From contig NAOQ01000063.1 of NCBI GenBank assembly GCA_002751075.1, positions 44,145 through 85,849 of the forward strand: DNA of 41,705 bases, read 5' to 3'. Shown here piece after piece: positions 12,724-25,332 of this stretch. The first letter of the stretch is position 1. Each line of letters starts with the position of its first letter. Source of the DNA: Ichthyophonus hoferi (lineage: Eukaryota; Opisthokonta; Ichthyosporea; Ichthyophonida; Ichthyophonidae). The position numbers were made by a program, and so were the translations under genes. The notes beneath the pieces are model-generated. The model ran no database searches, had not been told where the DNA came from, and saw nothing but the letters and a program-made list of their open reading frames with translations.

Positions 12724-15700
12724 TCAGTATTTATTCCGTCTATCATAGTCCCGATCTTCGCGATCGCGATCGCGATCTCTGGAGCTCTCTCTTCCTCTTT
12801 CTCTGTAGCTATCACGATCACGATCACGATGGCGCTCATGATCACGATCACGATGACGATCACGATCACGCTCACGATCACGATACCGATCGCGATCGCG
12901 ATAACTATCGCGGGAATCCCTGTAAACAATGGAATAAGCATCAACATGAGGTCACAATACGAGTTGTTAATTAATCCTATAAATATATAAACAAGTTAAG
13001 GTGCAAAGGATATTGTAACTATAGTATAACCATAATCTAGTTACATAATGATAAAAAGGTATTGCAAATTTTCGTTTAATGATTTAACTAACGTACCATA
13101 AGCAGGTATGAACCAAACCAAAAAAATATGAACATAACAATAAAACCAATAAGCTCTTTACGAAAGTCTGCATAATGCTTATTTCCGAATATTTCAATAA
13201 TACACAATAGGCTAACTAACATGATCAGCTACAAATCGGAAAACTTTTTTTTCAGACAAGGCCTTTATGAAGATGTATACTAACTTACTATGAACGAAAG
13301 GTAAGAAAAAAAAAAAAAGAAAAAGAAAAAAAGAAATACAAAACGTGCATGGGTATATATAGCTAATACTTGATACTTGTTTTTATGGGCGTGTTAGCAC
13401 ATAGAGCATGCATAAATACATTTCAGTGTATTCATAGCAAAGAAGAAGAAGAAAAAGGAATAAAGAGAAGACGAGGGAAAAGGAGAGAAGAGCAAATAAG
13501 ACTAGCCCTGCATAGCTATATATTGTATGACTGACCTGTCCCTATCGCGGTGATCCCTGGAGCTACGTCTCTCTGGGCTCCTTGAAGATCTATTCTTTTC
13601 CTTCTCGGCCCTTTACATGGACATGCACAGAATCACAATAAATTGTTAATAATTGTTTTTAGAATGCACATGAATAGGTGTATCCAGAGAGTAAGGATAA
13701 AATAAAGGCGATACAGAATTTGAAGTGAATATATATATATATATATGCAAATGTAGATCGATACATGTAGAATGAGATGTGACTAGCACACAACCACATC
13801 CCAGAGGGATCAGAAGCGTTATGTATTACGTCTTTTCCCCTTATTCCAAATTTCAATAGAATTATCATACAAAAATATTTAAAAAATGATTAATAAACAG
13901 TGTTCCGTGGTAAACCACAGACGCAGATCGACTATTCACAATAAGGAGTTCATTGCTGTTTATGACATGGCCTCACAGTCTTGAGAGAGATCCAATAGGA
14001 GGGCGAGGGTTGAGGTGGTGACGTGGTTGAAACTGGAAATTCAACTATATACACAGACGCCATACAAATACCTATAAAAACGTATGTTGTTTTCTCATAT
14101 TGTCTTTAAATAATGCCTGTTATATACTAAATTCTAAATAAGGGTAAGGTTCATAAAAAGCATAACTTTTCAAATAATACATACTAAATAAAACGAGCTT
14201 AACTAAGTTTAGAATAACTCACATGAAAACTTCCCCAGAACCAAAACACGTTGTGTTGTGCATATTGCTCTCTTTCGATTTTTCATGGAAGCGTTCTGTC
14301 ACAGTCATAACAGCCATAAGTAAGATACTTATGGTTTGTGGATGTTTCATTCCAATGTAATATCGGATACATAATACGTACATTATGATTATATTATAGT
14401 GTCTCATACAGAGAAGTAGAGCCGAGGTTTGGTCCAGTAAATTGGCAACTGAGGTTATTATACACAAGACAATCATAAATTATAATAATAATAAGGAAGA
14501 GATATGTATTAAGAAGAAGGAAAACGATAGAGGTTGGGGGTGGGGAGCGAAAATACCATTTCTTAATACGGGCGGCTTTGACCTCTCTGGCAAGGTTTCG
14601 AACTTTCTCACAACCTAGATGGATTTTCCCACCAAAGTGATCTACAAACCTGGAAAAGTCATGGATATATGATGTGATAGAAGGAATGAGATAATATATA
14701 TATATGTACACATGTAAGGGTAGTAGCTAATAACTAGATCGTAGATTGAAAGATAGTACAAAAAAAAAAAAAAAATAGAATATTAAAATTAAAAATTAAA
14801 AATTCTTTGCAAATGATCAGAACAAGATATAGAAATACACAAGTAGATACAAGTCCAAAAAGTGAGTACATCAAATGTAACAATACAACAGTAGTCCTTA
14901 GTACTACGTTCATAAGAATGCGGTTGACACCTAATATATATCTAATACATTGTGATAATATTGCATGAGGAAGGAGTATGATGGGATCGTGATTATGGCA
15001 CAGCCTCTACCTCTCCCTTTCTTCTATCCATTACATATTTTGTCATATCTACAATGAATATCGTATGGCTATCTTATTTCTTATTGGTTAGCCCTTCTAC
15101 AATGGGAAAGTGTCTGATTATATACATATATCTAAACCATCCCGTTTGTATCAATACTTCAACTCATTCAGGCTCTCCATTGACAAGCACACAGGTAAAC
15201 CATCCCGTTTGGCATAAGTCAAGGCCTCAGAACAAAATAATTAGCTAATAGCATTCGATTGTATAGGTATCTAACCAAGTAGTTAAGGCTAATATGACCC
15301 ATTTGCACTAAAGATAAGGATGTTAAAACTATTACCCACGCATTGTTCTATAATAATCGTGGTACAATGTCACCCATATATATATATCAACTTTAACAGA
15401 GAAAAAGAATGACTGCTGGATATTAAATAAGGTTCGGTAGAGAAAAGATATAAAAACTGTTGCAATACAATACAGTACAACAAGAAATAAAATTCTTTAC
15501 CTAGTATCGCTATCAAAGAGGTTGAGGTAAGCTCCACATATCTCGCATACACGTAGTTTCTGAGTACTGGTACCAGACACACTACGCAGAGTTTGCTGTT
15601 ATCGTGGAAATGGTTAGCTAGAAAATGCCATTGGATAACACAGTAGTTTCTTAAGACTTCGCAAAAAATAAGAAGATATATAAAAACGTGCATTTCAGTA

Positions 15701-18700
15701 GTCTTTCAAATAAGATGTTTAATAATAAGAAATGATAAAGATATGGGAATGTGGAGAAACAGAAGAACAAAACAAAGAACAAGATAAAGAACGGTAATGA
15801 TCCCTAGGCCAAACTAAGAGCAAACCATGTGTAATAAAACAACATAGTAGAAGTAAGGCCACGCAATTAAAACATTTACACTAAATAACGTATTCAAATA
15901 TAACAGTAAAGAAGTCCATTTCACTTACCGTAATATAATATATATAGTATATAGGGATATCTTACATATAATATATATTGTTGGTCCGAGTTGTTTTCAA
16001 AGCATATCCTACCCTAGATCCATCATTTCCCCATCCGATTGGCATCAACTAACTATATTCTATTCATGTATTAAATAATACTCCATTAAAACTACCCAAT
16101 CCAGTCCATATACCTACCTCCAGCTTACGATGCTCTCGTTTGAGATCTTCTGCCTCGTCCATTAAGCGCTGTGATTCTTCCACTAGCCCTTCTTCTCCTG
16201 CGATTGGTAGATAGTCAGTTGAAAATGTGATCTGCTATAGTATATGTTAATAGTAATAAATGAGGAAAAGAAGATAGAGAAGGGAGCATGGTAGAGGAAG
16301 AAAGCAAAACATGCAAAGGTGGAGATCATTGACTGATTAAAATTCTAAAATATAGGTAAGTGGGTGGGTGTAACTTAAAAGAGATTGAAAAGAAGGAGAG
16401 GTAGAAAGGGACCGGGAAGGGAAAGGTGATGGCAACATCCAATAAGAATGTGGAGAGGGTAAAGAGGGGAAAAGAGAAAACCAATAATAAGAACAATAAT
16501 CACATGACATATATATAGGATACCGTATAATATGGTATAGTATAGTATAGTGTGGTATAATGTAGCATAGTATAGTAGAATATAGTATAGTAGAGTGTAG
16601 TATAGTATAGTGTAATGTAATATAGTGATACCTTTCTTCTCGGCCTCACTAAGTGTTTCCTGAACCTTTGTTGCTAGCTCCATCATCTTATCACTCTGAA
16701 TGGCCATTATAGCATTAGCACAGTATACGTCTCACTGCACTTCGTACTGACTAGAGACAATAAGATATAGACTGGAGGAATCGCATGTTTGTGTGTAATA
16801 GAGGGGAAGGGGGAGAGAGGGTGGATATTGTCTATTAAAACATATCATGTATGACACTTTTAGCCGGTAGGAGAGTAGGAGATATGATAGCCAACCATTG
16901 TGATTGGTTGACTAAACTGGCATATCATCAGGCTAGAGAGTATAACCCTACTTAGATCACAATATGGAAAGATAAAAATAAAGAAAATTACTAAATATAA
17001 TTATAACTAATAAATATAAAGACAAATAATCACCATGGAGTACAGGTACGTGAGTAGCAGTTAGTGCGACTATACATATGCTCATGCCATATTCAGGCTA
17101 ACATCGTATCTGTGCGTGCTCTTATGACGTAATTGCAAAGCCCCATTTTCACTCTCTCAAGAATATGTCGTGTACACTGGTATTATATACGTTTTTAATA
17201 TAAGAAATACTTTATGTTTCTTTTCATTTAGATGCTGGAGGCCTTTATTATGTTCGTCGAGCTTAAAAGGGTTATCTATAGTAGCTTGTGGTTTGAGTGC
17301 TTCCCTGGAAATATTCTATCTTACTATCCAATGACTGATTTATATTTAAAAAATAAAATAAAACTCGTAGTTATATCTATCTTATTATTCAATGACTGAT
17401 TTATATTAAAAAATACAAAATGAAACTCGTTGTTACATACTCAGGCTTGGGATGGGTATATATCTAGTATTATGTGATCAATTAGGTACTTCTATTGTAT
17501 TGATGGTGTGCTATCGTATAGTTATCATGAGGCCTAACATGTAGTCATAGAAAACTGTTCAAATAGTAGACTATACATAATAAAATATAATATAATATAA
17601 TATAATACCACATAGAATAATATAGCATAACATAACATAGTACAATACAATACAATATAATACTATACAATAAAATATTACAATATAACATACACATACA
17701 CCCAGACATACACATAAAAGTATCTACCTAACCATATTCAACACTTAAAATATAAATGGTTTAGAGGAGGGATGAGATATACAGATGAGAAAGACAAAGA
17801 AAAGGTATGGAAACGGAGAATCAATAGGAGAAATACATAGTAAAACAGAGCATAAAAAAAATATGGGACAGGTAAGGATATAATATAAACATGTAGGGGT
17901 ATAGGAATAGTGTTGGAATAATATAGGGAGAATACACAATACAAACATAAAAGGAAGAGGCCTGCCAACTGATTTTATTTTTCAAAAAAACATGGAACTG
18001 AGGTATGTCGTGTGACAGATAATACACATATACATATACATACATACAAAGAAACAACATATAGGACGAAAAACTACAAGAAAGACAGAAAGAGATAACT
18101 TACTTCTGGACCAGCTGCAACATCATCGGATTGTGTACGCTTAAGTCTTTCATTGGCACGACGAATATCGTGATCCAAATCAACCACAAGCTTCTCCAAA
18201 TATCTTTCAAAGGCATAATCGTAATCAAAATCCTTTCCTTCCTTTATTGCCTCTTCGTATTTTGTCTTCAGTTGTTCGTCGTGAATCTTCTCACACGGCC
18301 CAAGGTCTTTTTTCTATACAGGCCCCAAGTACATTATCTTATTTAATTTATATTCTGTTTCCCATGTTCTTGTCTAAACTTAGCTGCCACGATTAGTCTA
18401 TGGGAATGATCCTGTTCGTTACCTCTACTATATCTATATGTATTTGGTAACATCTCAACGTTAAAATTATGTGTAAGGAGATTCTTAGCATGAAGGTAGG
18501 CGAGGACGTAATGGCCTTCATAAATGTAAGTGGAGGAAAGAGTTTGTGTGAAAGGGACATGCGCTAGAAAAAATATAGATGCAGATAGAGAAATATGCTG
18601 GATTAGGCAAAACCCTATTGAAAATAAAAGACCAACTCTTTAGAAGAAAAAGATAAAAAATAAAATGCATGTGTCTGCAAAAAATGACTTAGGTACAAGG

Positions 18701-19133
18701 GAAGTATAAAATATTATAAGCTATAAGCGCTATACTATAGCCACTTACCGTGTTTGTGTACAGTTCGTGTGCACATAGACCGCACAGAAAATTTTTGCAC
18801 ACTTCGTCATCAGTGAACTTCACCTCCGGTTGATTTAGGTCACCTATAAGACCAAGGAACTTTGTTAGGCAAGTCTCAATCATTACTTTGATCTTTCTCT
18901 TTCAATCTCTTTCAATACACATGTTAGAACAGTAACCAACTAGTATTCTCAGATGTTCAAAGACAATTAGGTAAACTACCAAAGTAAAAGCTATATTCAG
19001 GTAAGTTAATTTGTATACATTTGATAAACACATAAATAAGAATGAACTGGAATTGAAAGAAAGTGTATTGTAACCACTGACCATTACGGTTCTTCCCCAT
19101 CATTTCATCAAGCTGTTGTCTGATGACATCCAT
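12724..19133 (-). CDS. LUC7: LUC7-family U1 snRNP splicing factor, 9 exons
   Basis: Exons in coding order, minus strand: 19133-19082, 18843-18749, 18313-18104, 16695-16632, 16197-16118, 15559-15501, 14649-14557, 13610-13536, 12919-12724 (TGA). All phases match, giving 307 aa. The N-terminus [18 protein letters not shown] is the conserved LUC7 helix. Zinc finger 1 uses C33, C41, C56 and H60 (FTDDEVC through [11 protein letters not shown]). A coiled-coil middle spans about residues 85-165. Zinc finger 2 is C172-x2-C175-x15-H191-x5-H197 (VCEICGAY and [10 protein letters not shown]), spaced as in human LUC7L. The tail, about 218-307, is rich in Arg-Asp and Arg-Glu with a few Arg-Ser. In known systems LUC7 sits in the U1 snRNP in the nucleus and stabilises U1 pairing with 5' splice sites. 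Two of its own donors are GTCAGT and one GTATTT. Introns are 238-1,408 nt. Confidence 0.96.
12769..12904 (-). repeat. Hexamer-rich tract encoding the Arg-Asp tail of LUC7
   Basis: Within the last LUC7 exon, alternating CGT/CGC and GAT codons create runs of the hexamer CGATCG and relatives. They encode [24 protein letters not shown] sequence. The tract is coding, self-complementary, and of a kind prone to gain or lose repeat units. Confidence 0.8.
13302..13336. repeat. A-rich simple repeat in LUC7 intron 8
   Basis: A run of A broken by single G bases, inside the intron 13535-12920. Simple sequence, no further signal. Confidence 0.8.
15134..15212 (+). repeat. Short direct repeat in LUC7 intron 6
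   Basis: The 14-mer AAACCATCCCGTTT occurs near 15136 and again near 15197, about 61 nt apart, inside intron 6 of LUC7 (15500-14650). The flanks differ, so this is two copies of a short motif rather than a clear longer duplication. Confidence 0.5.
16525..16626. repeat. TATAG/TATAA pentanucleotide repeat at the 5' end of LUC7 intron 4
   Basis: About 100 nt of imperfect five-base units, mostly TATAG on the plus strand with TATAA, TGTAG and TAGAG variants. On the coding strand it reads as CTATA-type units. It starts only about five bases downstream of the intron 4 donor (16631). The degenerate units indicate an old or impure array. Confidence 0.85.
17315..17437 (+). repeat. Tandem duplication, 61-bp unit, in LUC7 intron 3
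   Basis: Two adjacent copies starting at 17315 and 17376 share TCTATCTTA, CAATGACTGATTTATAT and AAACTCGT, with a few substitutions and small indels. The tract lies in the longest LUC7 intron (18103-16696). It is a local duplication of AT-rich sequence; no function is apparent. Confidence 0.85.
17578..17690. repeat. ATAAT-type pentanucleotide repeat in LUC7 intron 3
   Basis: About 110 nt of five-base units (ATAAT, ATACA, ATAAC variants), the first part nearly perfect and the rest decayed. It is one of several five-base arrays in this window. Confidence 0.8.
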
Positions 19134-20440
19134 GTTATTGAAAGGGCGGAGTATCCTGCCTTCTACACTAAATAACAGAAATTATTATTAAAGTTGTACA
19201 CAATGGTTACTAGCTATCAAGTAGACCGCTATTAATTTTAATCTCTTATTCAGTCTCATTAGGGTCCGTAATTTGGAAAATATGATTGAATATCTAATTT
19301 TTGGGCATTATCATTCTATATATCCCCCTGAAATTAATTATGTACAAATTTAAGGTATTCATTCATTCATTCATACAAATGTCATGAAGGCGCCTCCATT
19401 AATTAAGCTTCAATACATTTCGGAGCTAATTACTTCAGGTGTACCTATGCGTATACTTATAGATAGCCATTTAAATATACATAAAAAGAAATATTAAATA
19501 TATAAATATTTATATACTGACGTTAACTAGTATACATATATTACCGCAGTACCCATTCCAAAAGGGGTTTGAATGTTTTGATAGGGCTTGTAGAATAAAT
19601 TAAGTATAGGCAACGTCTCAATAGGTCACAATTTATTAACACTAAGATACAAGTGATATATATTATTTATCTTATATACAATATCTATTATATATATATT
19701 ATTTATTCATTTATTTTACATATCTATATATGGTATCTATCTTGTACGGATATTATTTACTATATACAGATGTATAAAATACATGTTGGGTTCATATTTG
19801 ACTGGATATATGGGTCATAGAATTAACTGTTGGCAACAGGTTTATAAATGAGTCTTGACTGAAAGAAAGTCACTCAGTTTCTTAGATTAATGCTAGTAAA
19901 TTACTAGCTCAATTCAATTCTTAATTATAGAATCTAAGTATCTCTCAAAACTACTGTCTCTTCCTTTCTCCAAGGATTGAAGACTCTCTTTCCAAGGTAT
20001 CATTCAGTTGGTGTCCTTGTCCATTATATACTATATTTACCTCCTTTACATATTATTAATTATAAGCACAAAATTTATATTTTTCTTATCCTCTACCATC
20101 GATGCACTTAACTACATTTATCACTAAAATCTTTTATCTAATTTTTTTTTTTTTTTTTTTTTTTTGCATTCTATCGGGGTTATAGTCCCATCCACATTAT
20201 CACCATTTGAACACTAAAGCTTATTTTTCATGGATTTGTCTAGATAATTCAATTTTACCCCTAATGGATTAAACAAAAACATTTCGTCGTAGCCATTTTA
20301 ATTTTCTATTGGTTCCTCTATTTAACCAGAATCTTAATGTTCTAGCTATCTACAAGCCACATTGGGCAATCTGGTTTACATATTTCCGTCACCCATGATG
20401 GAGGATACTGATCGTCTACAATGGATATGCAAATTATTAA
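19134..20440. other. 5' flank of LUC7, AT-rich, no gene seen
   Basis: Very AT-rich sequence upstream of the LUC7 start, presumed to contain its 5' UTR and promoter. A T24 run lies at 20142-20165. No CCAAT or TATA element stands out from the AT background, and no coding motif is visible. Confidence 0.4.
20142..20165. repeat. T24 homopolymer
   Basis: Twenty-four consecutive T bases. On the minus strand this is a poly(A), which could be the tail of a decayed retroposon, but no body was recognised beside it. Confidence 0.9.
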
Positions 20441-20779
20441 AATGTCTCTACAGTCTGCACGTTAGCAGTCTATACTGGAACCAGACACTAGATGAACTCC
20501 ACTGCACCCAAGACATGTACTCAGGCGACTGAGATCCCTGCTTTTGTATCTCCCAAGTAAACAGTTGCTCCCTCACATTATGTTGTATTGCAGATTTGAT
20601 TAATGTTGAATCTCTATTAATGCTATAGATATAGATAAGAACCTCCATCTTATATTAACAACCTCTCTTTTCCTGCTAAGCTATTTCTTGCGATATTCTA
20701 AATCAAGTGATTCTTGACTTTTGAGAGAATAGTGCAAGTACTTGCTCTGATTTTTTTGATCAATAAAGATGCGGTGTTT

Positions 20780-21190
20780 GGATTGGTTAATCCACGGGTG
20801 GACCTGAAATGTACATGATACTGATGCAGATGCTAATTGTCAGTGGATTAGAAGTTTCCAAGAATATGTTAGATTTAAGCCAATAGTGGAGGGGAGGGTG
20901 GTTTTCAGGAAGCTCACTGAAAGCTCATTCATTTAGTATTAGCTGCAATACTTTGTAGAAGACCAGGCTAATCTTTGGTAGTTAACTGGTTACACTGTGA
21001 TTAAAACTATTAATAAATGCTAGCACAGCTAGCACCTTTTATACTTACTAGAGATGTTAGTTATGTGTTGCTTTGTATTTGGTTGACTATATTCTACTAA
21101 ACAATTAATGGCAAACCTCATTGGCTGTGCCCTAAGTTTGAATATTATTAAGCATGTATTAAGCATTAAAGCACTATATGATAGTGGTTT
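20780..21190 (+). mobile_element. Possible Copia RNase H and C-terminal remnant
   Basis: A plus-strand stretch with weak Copia pol echoes: VHDTDADANCQWIRSFQEYV recalls the RNase H pattern GY.DADWA....R.S.SGYV, and about 150 nt further LMANLIGCALSLNIIKHV recalls the downstream A..L..N...H..TKHI motif. The order and spacing of the two echoes fit the family. It is broken in many places and looks older than the copy at 22.5-23.3 kb. Confidence 0.4.
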
Positions 21191-21522
21191 CTAATACTTA
21201 GGTGTACTGATATGATGAACTGATTCTATCCTAGTATAGTCTATATTTATGCAGTAGTAATATATAGTGATATGTAATTTTGTCTTACTTATCTGCCTAG
21301 GAGAAATCTATAAGAATCCAATAGTTTCACCTCTGGAAAGCTGTTTCCAGATATTGTTTGACTGACGTGGTATCATAGTGTACAATGATCATTGGTTTAG
21401 ACCTTGTGATTCCTGTGATAGTAGTGAATTGGTAATTAATATGCAATCATTATATTTATATATATATATATATTGTAACATGCTGTTATCTTGATGTCAT
21501 ACTCATCATAGCTGAGCACCCC

Positions 21523-21702
21523 ATGGACGAGGAGCCCTTGTCAAAGCTTTCTCCAATTAATTCCCCACCAAGAAAAAAAAATGGCCCATTGGCTTCCTGG
21601 GATAAACAATCAGGGAGATTGAAGGAAATGCCATCTAGCTTTCCTAATTCGGATGCATTAATGAGCTGGTCAAGCCCTATGATTATGAAAATTACAGTTT
21701 GA
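21523..21702 (+). other. 59-aa open frame in a GC-richer island, unknown
   Basis: An ATG-to-TGA frame of 59 aa (begins MDEEPLSKLSPINSPPRKKN, then rich in Ser and Pro with two Trp). The island has visibly more G+C than its surroundings. The Ser/Pro/Lys style would suit a linker region of a Copia polyprotein, which fits its position between two Copia remnants, but no motif proves it. No upstream exon or promoter can be argued. Confidence 0.2.
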
Positions 21703-22479
21703 CTTGCGCACTGATCTTTCCAGAGCACATTGAAGAAACGGTGAACCTTGACAGTAAACAGGGAACCTATAATATCACCACCTATTAAAGACTGATAAAA
21801 TGCCTACTCGGAATTGCAAAATCCATCCCACCTGACTGCCAGTTTAGAATTTGTTGAAATATTTCAACTATTACAGGTATTAGGCTGTATACTTAATAAT
21901 ATCTTGTACGAATACATTTATTATTTATTGTTCATGTAGGATTGTGCCTCTAAATGTTCAGTGGCATTTGGAATGAGGTTTGGATCGGTAATTGAGAATT
22001 AGATGTTAATTAATAACAATTAATTAATTATATGATGTTACTAATTATAATTAATTAGGACAAGTTGCTAAGTGAAATCTAGCATGGGAATTCACCTGAG
22101 GTTATTAGATAGTATTGGTCATTAGAATTAATCACACATAAGGATAAAAAACAAGATAAGTAAAAACAGAATGACTCTTGGAATAATCATTGAAAAATAA
22201 ATTGCCAACAAAACAGTTGGTTAGAACTCCTAAGTGGGGATATACGTCTCTCTAGTACTAATCATGCAGTCAACTGTTATTGGCCTGAACCAATTACTAT
22301 ATTACCAGTGTCCACAGATTTGGTCTGGATCCCTGATTTGAATAAGTGTTACAATCAATAAACAGTTCGTTCAAAAAGACTTGATTTCTTTATTTGTTTA
22401 TTAAGTAGGCGTTATGGTATCAACCAGGAGAGAAGCATCCACCCCTACGATTACTAGAGTAAAACGCAAGACAGCAATT

Positions 22480-23270
22480 CCCACTGTCACTTAGTTAGGA
22501 TCTGTGGAACAAAAAAGGCTTAGAATACAGCTATTGTCAAGCAGTATGATGAGGACATAGCTAGAACCCTTTTAGAGGATCTTAACCCCAGCTTAAGTAA
22601 AATGGAAAATGGATGGTTCATGCAGTTAAACAGTGAAGCAGAATTTACCAGCTTCTTAAATTTTGACACAATCAGCCTACCTTGCCAGGTACACTGGAAA
22701 ACCCACTAAATCTATTTGGGAAATGGCCATGCACCTTCTAAAATACCTCAGAGCTGCAATCAAAAAGTGTAGAATTTAGGAACAGGCCATACTATTCTTA
22801 ACTACCTTTTTCAACATGGACTTCACTGTTAACCTTAGAATACTACACAGTACATTGGGTTACGTCATTTACCTAGCCAGAAAATCAATTGATTCGAGTT
22901 CCAAAAAAACAGAGTATAATAGCGCTATCCATTACAGAGAGCAAGTACATATCCGTTTCAACTACTTGCCAGAATATCTCTTCCATCACGTCCCTTCTCA
23001 ACTGCTTCTGGATTGACACGGGATACATTAAACTATATGTTGATAATCGGTCAGTCATCTAACTTTGTGAGAAACGTTGCATACCCAGAGGAGCATAATA
23101 TATACAAATTAAATACTGGTGTATTTGAGACTGCTTACCAAACAAACAAAGAAGTTAAGGCCATCTCTTGCCCTACTGAACCCATGGCCATAAATTGCCT
23201 GACCAAGGCAATGTCCAATACCAACTTCAAACGTGCACAGCCAATCACCAAGACGTTCAGATTTTAGTCA
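22480..23270 (+). mobile_element. Degraded Copia pol 3' part (RNase H to C-terminus)
   Basis: A fossil Ty1/copia fragment on the plus strand. Recognisable parts in order: the RNase H entry GKPTKSIWEMAMHLLKYL (compare NPT..HW.A..RILRYL), then GYVIYLARKSIDSSSKKTEY (compare GYVF.L....SW.SKKQ...SS.EAEY), and the extreme C-terminus EPMAINCLTKAMSNTNFKRA (compare D..TK.L....F). Its WEMAMHLLKYL closely matches WEMCMHVLRYL in the element at the window start, so both probably belong to one Copia lineage. It is broken in several places. No flanking long terminal repeat was identified. Confidence 0.7.
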
Positions 23271-23289
23271 TCTTTTTCTTTGCCCACCT

Positions 23290-25320
23290 ACTGTGACCTA
23301 TATATTATCCATAAGGAGATGTTGCAATCAAAAGGATTACAATCATGGTATTTCAAAGATCTAGACAAATAGCATAATTGATCTAAATACCGTACCAAGC
23401 AGGTGATATCAGAAAGTTCATATAAGATATTATTATCAGATCTCTCTAGAGTACATTTAATAGCACTCATAGCCATTTATAATATATTGCATCAAACTTA
23501 GCACTTGATTACCTCTGGTGAATTTCTATTCATAGCCAAGCAAATTCTAGTAGAAACAAAGTTAATCCAAAATGACCTTACATTTCATCACAACTCTCAA
23601 GTAAGCAGCATTTTCCTTAGCATAAAACAATGCAAGCTGTGCTAGTAATAAGCGCAGTTACAATAATGGTATGGAAACGATTAGATATATATGGCCCAGT
23701 TATCATTGTGATAATAAATAAATTGTTTTGACAGTGCCCCTAAAAGATGCAAAATTACAGTACCTAAACTACAATCCAAAATAAATAGCATGTCCTTAGA
23801 ACTATACAATTCAGAATTATGACAGATTTTGGGAAACCTGTACTAAAGCCATGTATACTTTAATTCAAACCTCTGGATTAACAAATATCAGCACAGCAGC
23901 CTTGTTGATTGACAAAATTAACGACAAATAGCTCAGAAATACTGTGAACCAAAAAGAAAAAATAGACTAAACCTATTTAAATTTGTACTACACACAAGGC
24001 AATAAGGTTGAATATATATGAAGATGGTCTTTGACAGCTCACCTTGAAAAAAGGAGGTATTTCTTAAGTAATATCTCCAATAGTTAATCAAAATAAACTA
24101 ATCTAAGTGTTGATTGAGTTAAACCAATGGCTAATCTATACTTCTTATATCCGATTCAAAACACACACCGAAGTAATCTATGGAAGAAGGAAATGGATAT
24201 GGTAGTCATTGATGGGGGTTTTGCATTTTATGGTAAGCAATCTTAATAGTAAATATTAAAATAAATTACTGTTACTATGAATATGATTGGCTATTTATTG
24301 TAATTGAAAGTAGTTCACATTCTTAGTCCCAAAGAAATAAAATTTTAATTTCAGCCTTGAAGAAACATAATGATTAATCAAAGAGATTAGCGATGAAATC
24401 AAGATTATAGTTATTAAATTGTAGATTTGGCAGATTTGACTGCTAACCACATTTTTCTTAAAGACATAATTTTAATTCCTCAGTTTTATTTGGTTGAATA
24501 TTGTATATCTCCGTTAGAGCCTTTTCAAATTATTCTACTTGCTCTATCCTGAATTGCCAAATCAACTAAATAACTTTCGTCCACCATGGTAGCTTATATC
24601 ATTGTTTATTGACTGCGCCATGTGGAATCCAGTGCCTTATCTAAACTCTCTCATGTTATTATATAACCTTCTTGTCTTGGGTTATTATTGGTACATCTAT
24701 CAGCCATCAGTAAAAGTAGAAGTAACATATGTTGTACTAAATTCTATTCGACGTGTAGTGTTCTTGTCTTCTTTTAGTTGGGTTAGATAATTATTAAAAG
24801 GTAAGAGACGAGCTAAAGCCTTTGTACTTTTCACTTGTAGTACGCACAATTGCCCTGAGTTCAGATACGATTTAAACTTTTTATTCCGTAATTTGCAACA
24901 TGTGCAATAACTATGATCTAAACTACTGTGATCGTAGATGAGCACTATACAAGTATCCTCTAATGGTTTAACTGTACCAGGTTTGACTGGTTGATCTTCT
25001 AGTAAAGAATTTGAATACTAATTTTCTACCACTTGAGGATCAGAAGACATAATATAAATGGATAATAAAAGAAGTAAAATGAATTTCCGGGAAGAATTTT
25101 AACGTGTATTGATGACTGAAGACAGTAATAATTACGGTTCCTTTATTATTGTTTTGGAACATTATTACATGTGTTATGATTATAGGTTTTGATTGGAAAA
25201 CGCCATGACAAGTGAACACATGGGCACCAATTTTGTATTTAAAAATCACATGAGCCCCCTACGTCTCAAGGTTTCAACAATTCTGAAGCACCAAGAACAA
25301 TAGGAACAACCCATACTCCA
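23290..25320. other. Gene-free stretch after the Copia remnant
   Basis: About 2 kb of AT-rich sequence with only short open frames. A purine run ending in AAAAAAGGAGG near 24046-24056 resembles a polypurine tract, but no long terminal repeat was recognised after it. The frames at 24602-24790 (+) and 24700-24945 (-) overlap and have no recognisable family. Confidence 0.4.
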
Positions 25321-25332
25321 GCTAGGCATGCA

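Noticed and set aside
16375-16707. 110-aa minus-strand frame continuing from LUC7 exon 4 through the pentanucleotide array
   Set aside because: Only the first part is coding exon; the rest is repeat-driven Leu/Ile/Tyr sequence after a proper GTATCA donor with a phase-matched acceptor at 16198.
17738-18060. Overlapping minus-strand frames of 67-79 aa rich in Leu, Tyr and Phe
   Set aside because: They lie within LUC7 intron 3, differ by frame only and show no domain; compositional artefacts.
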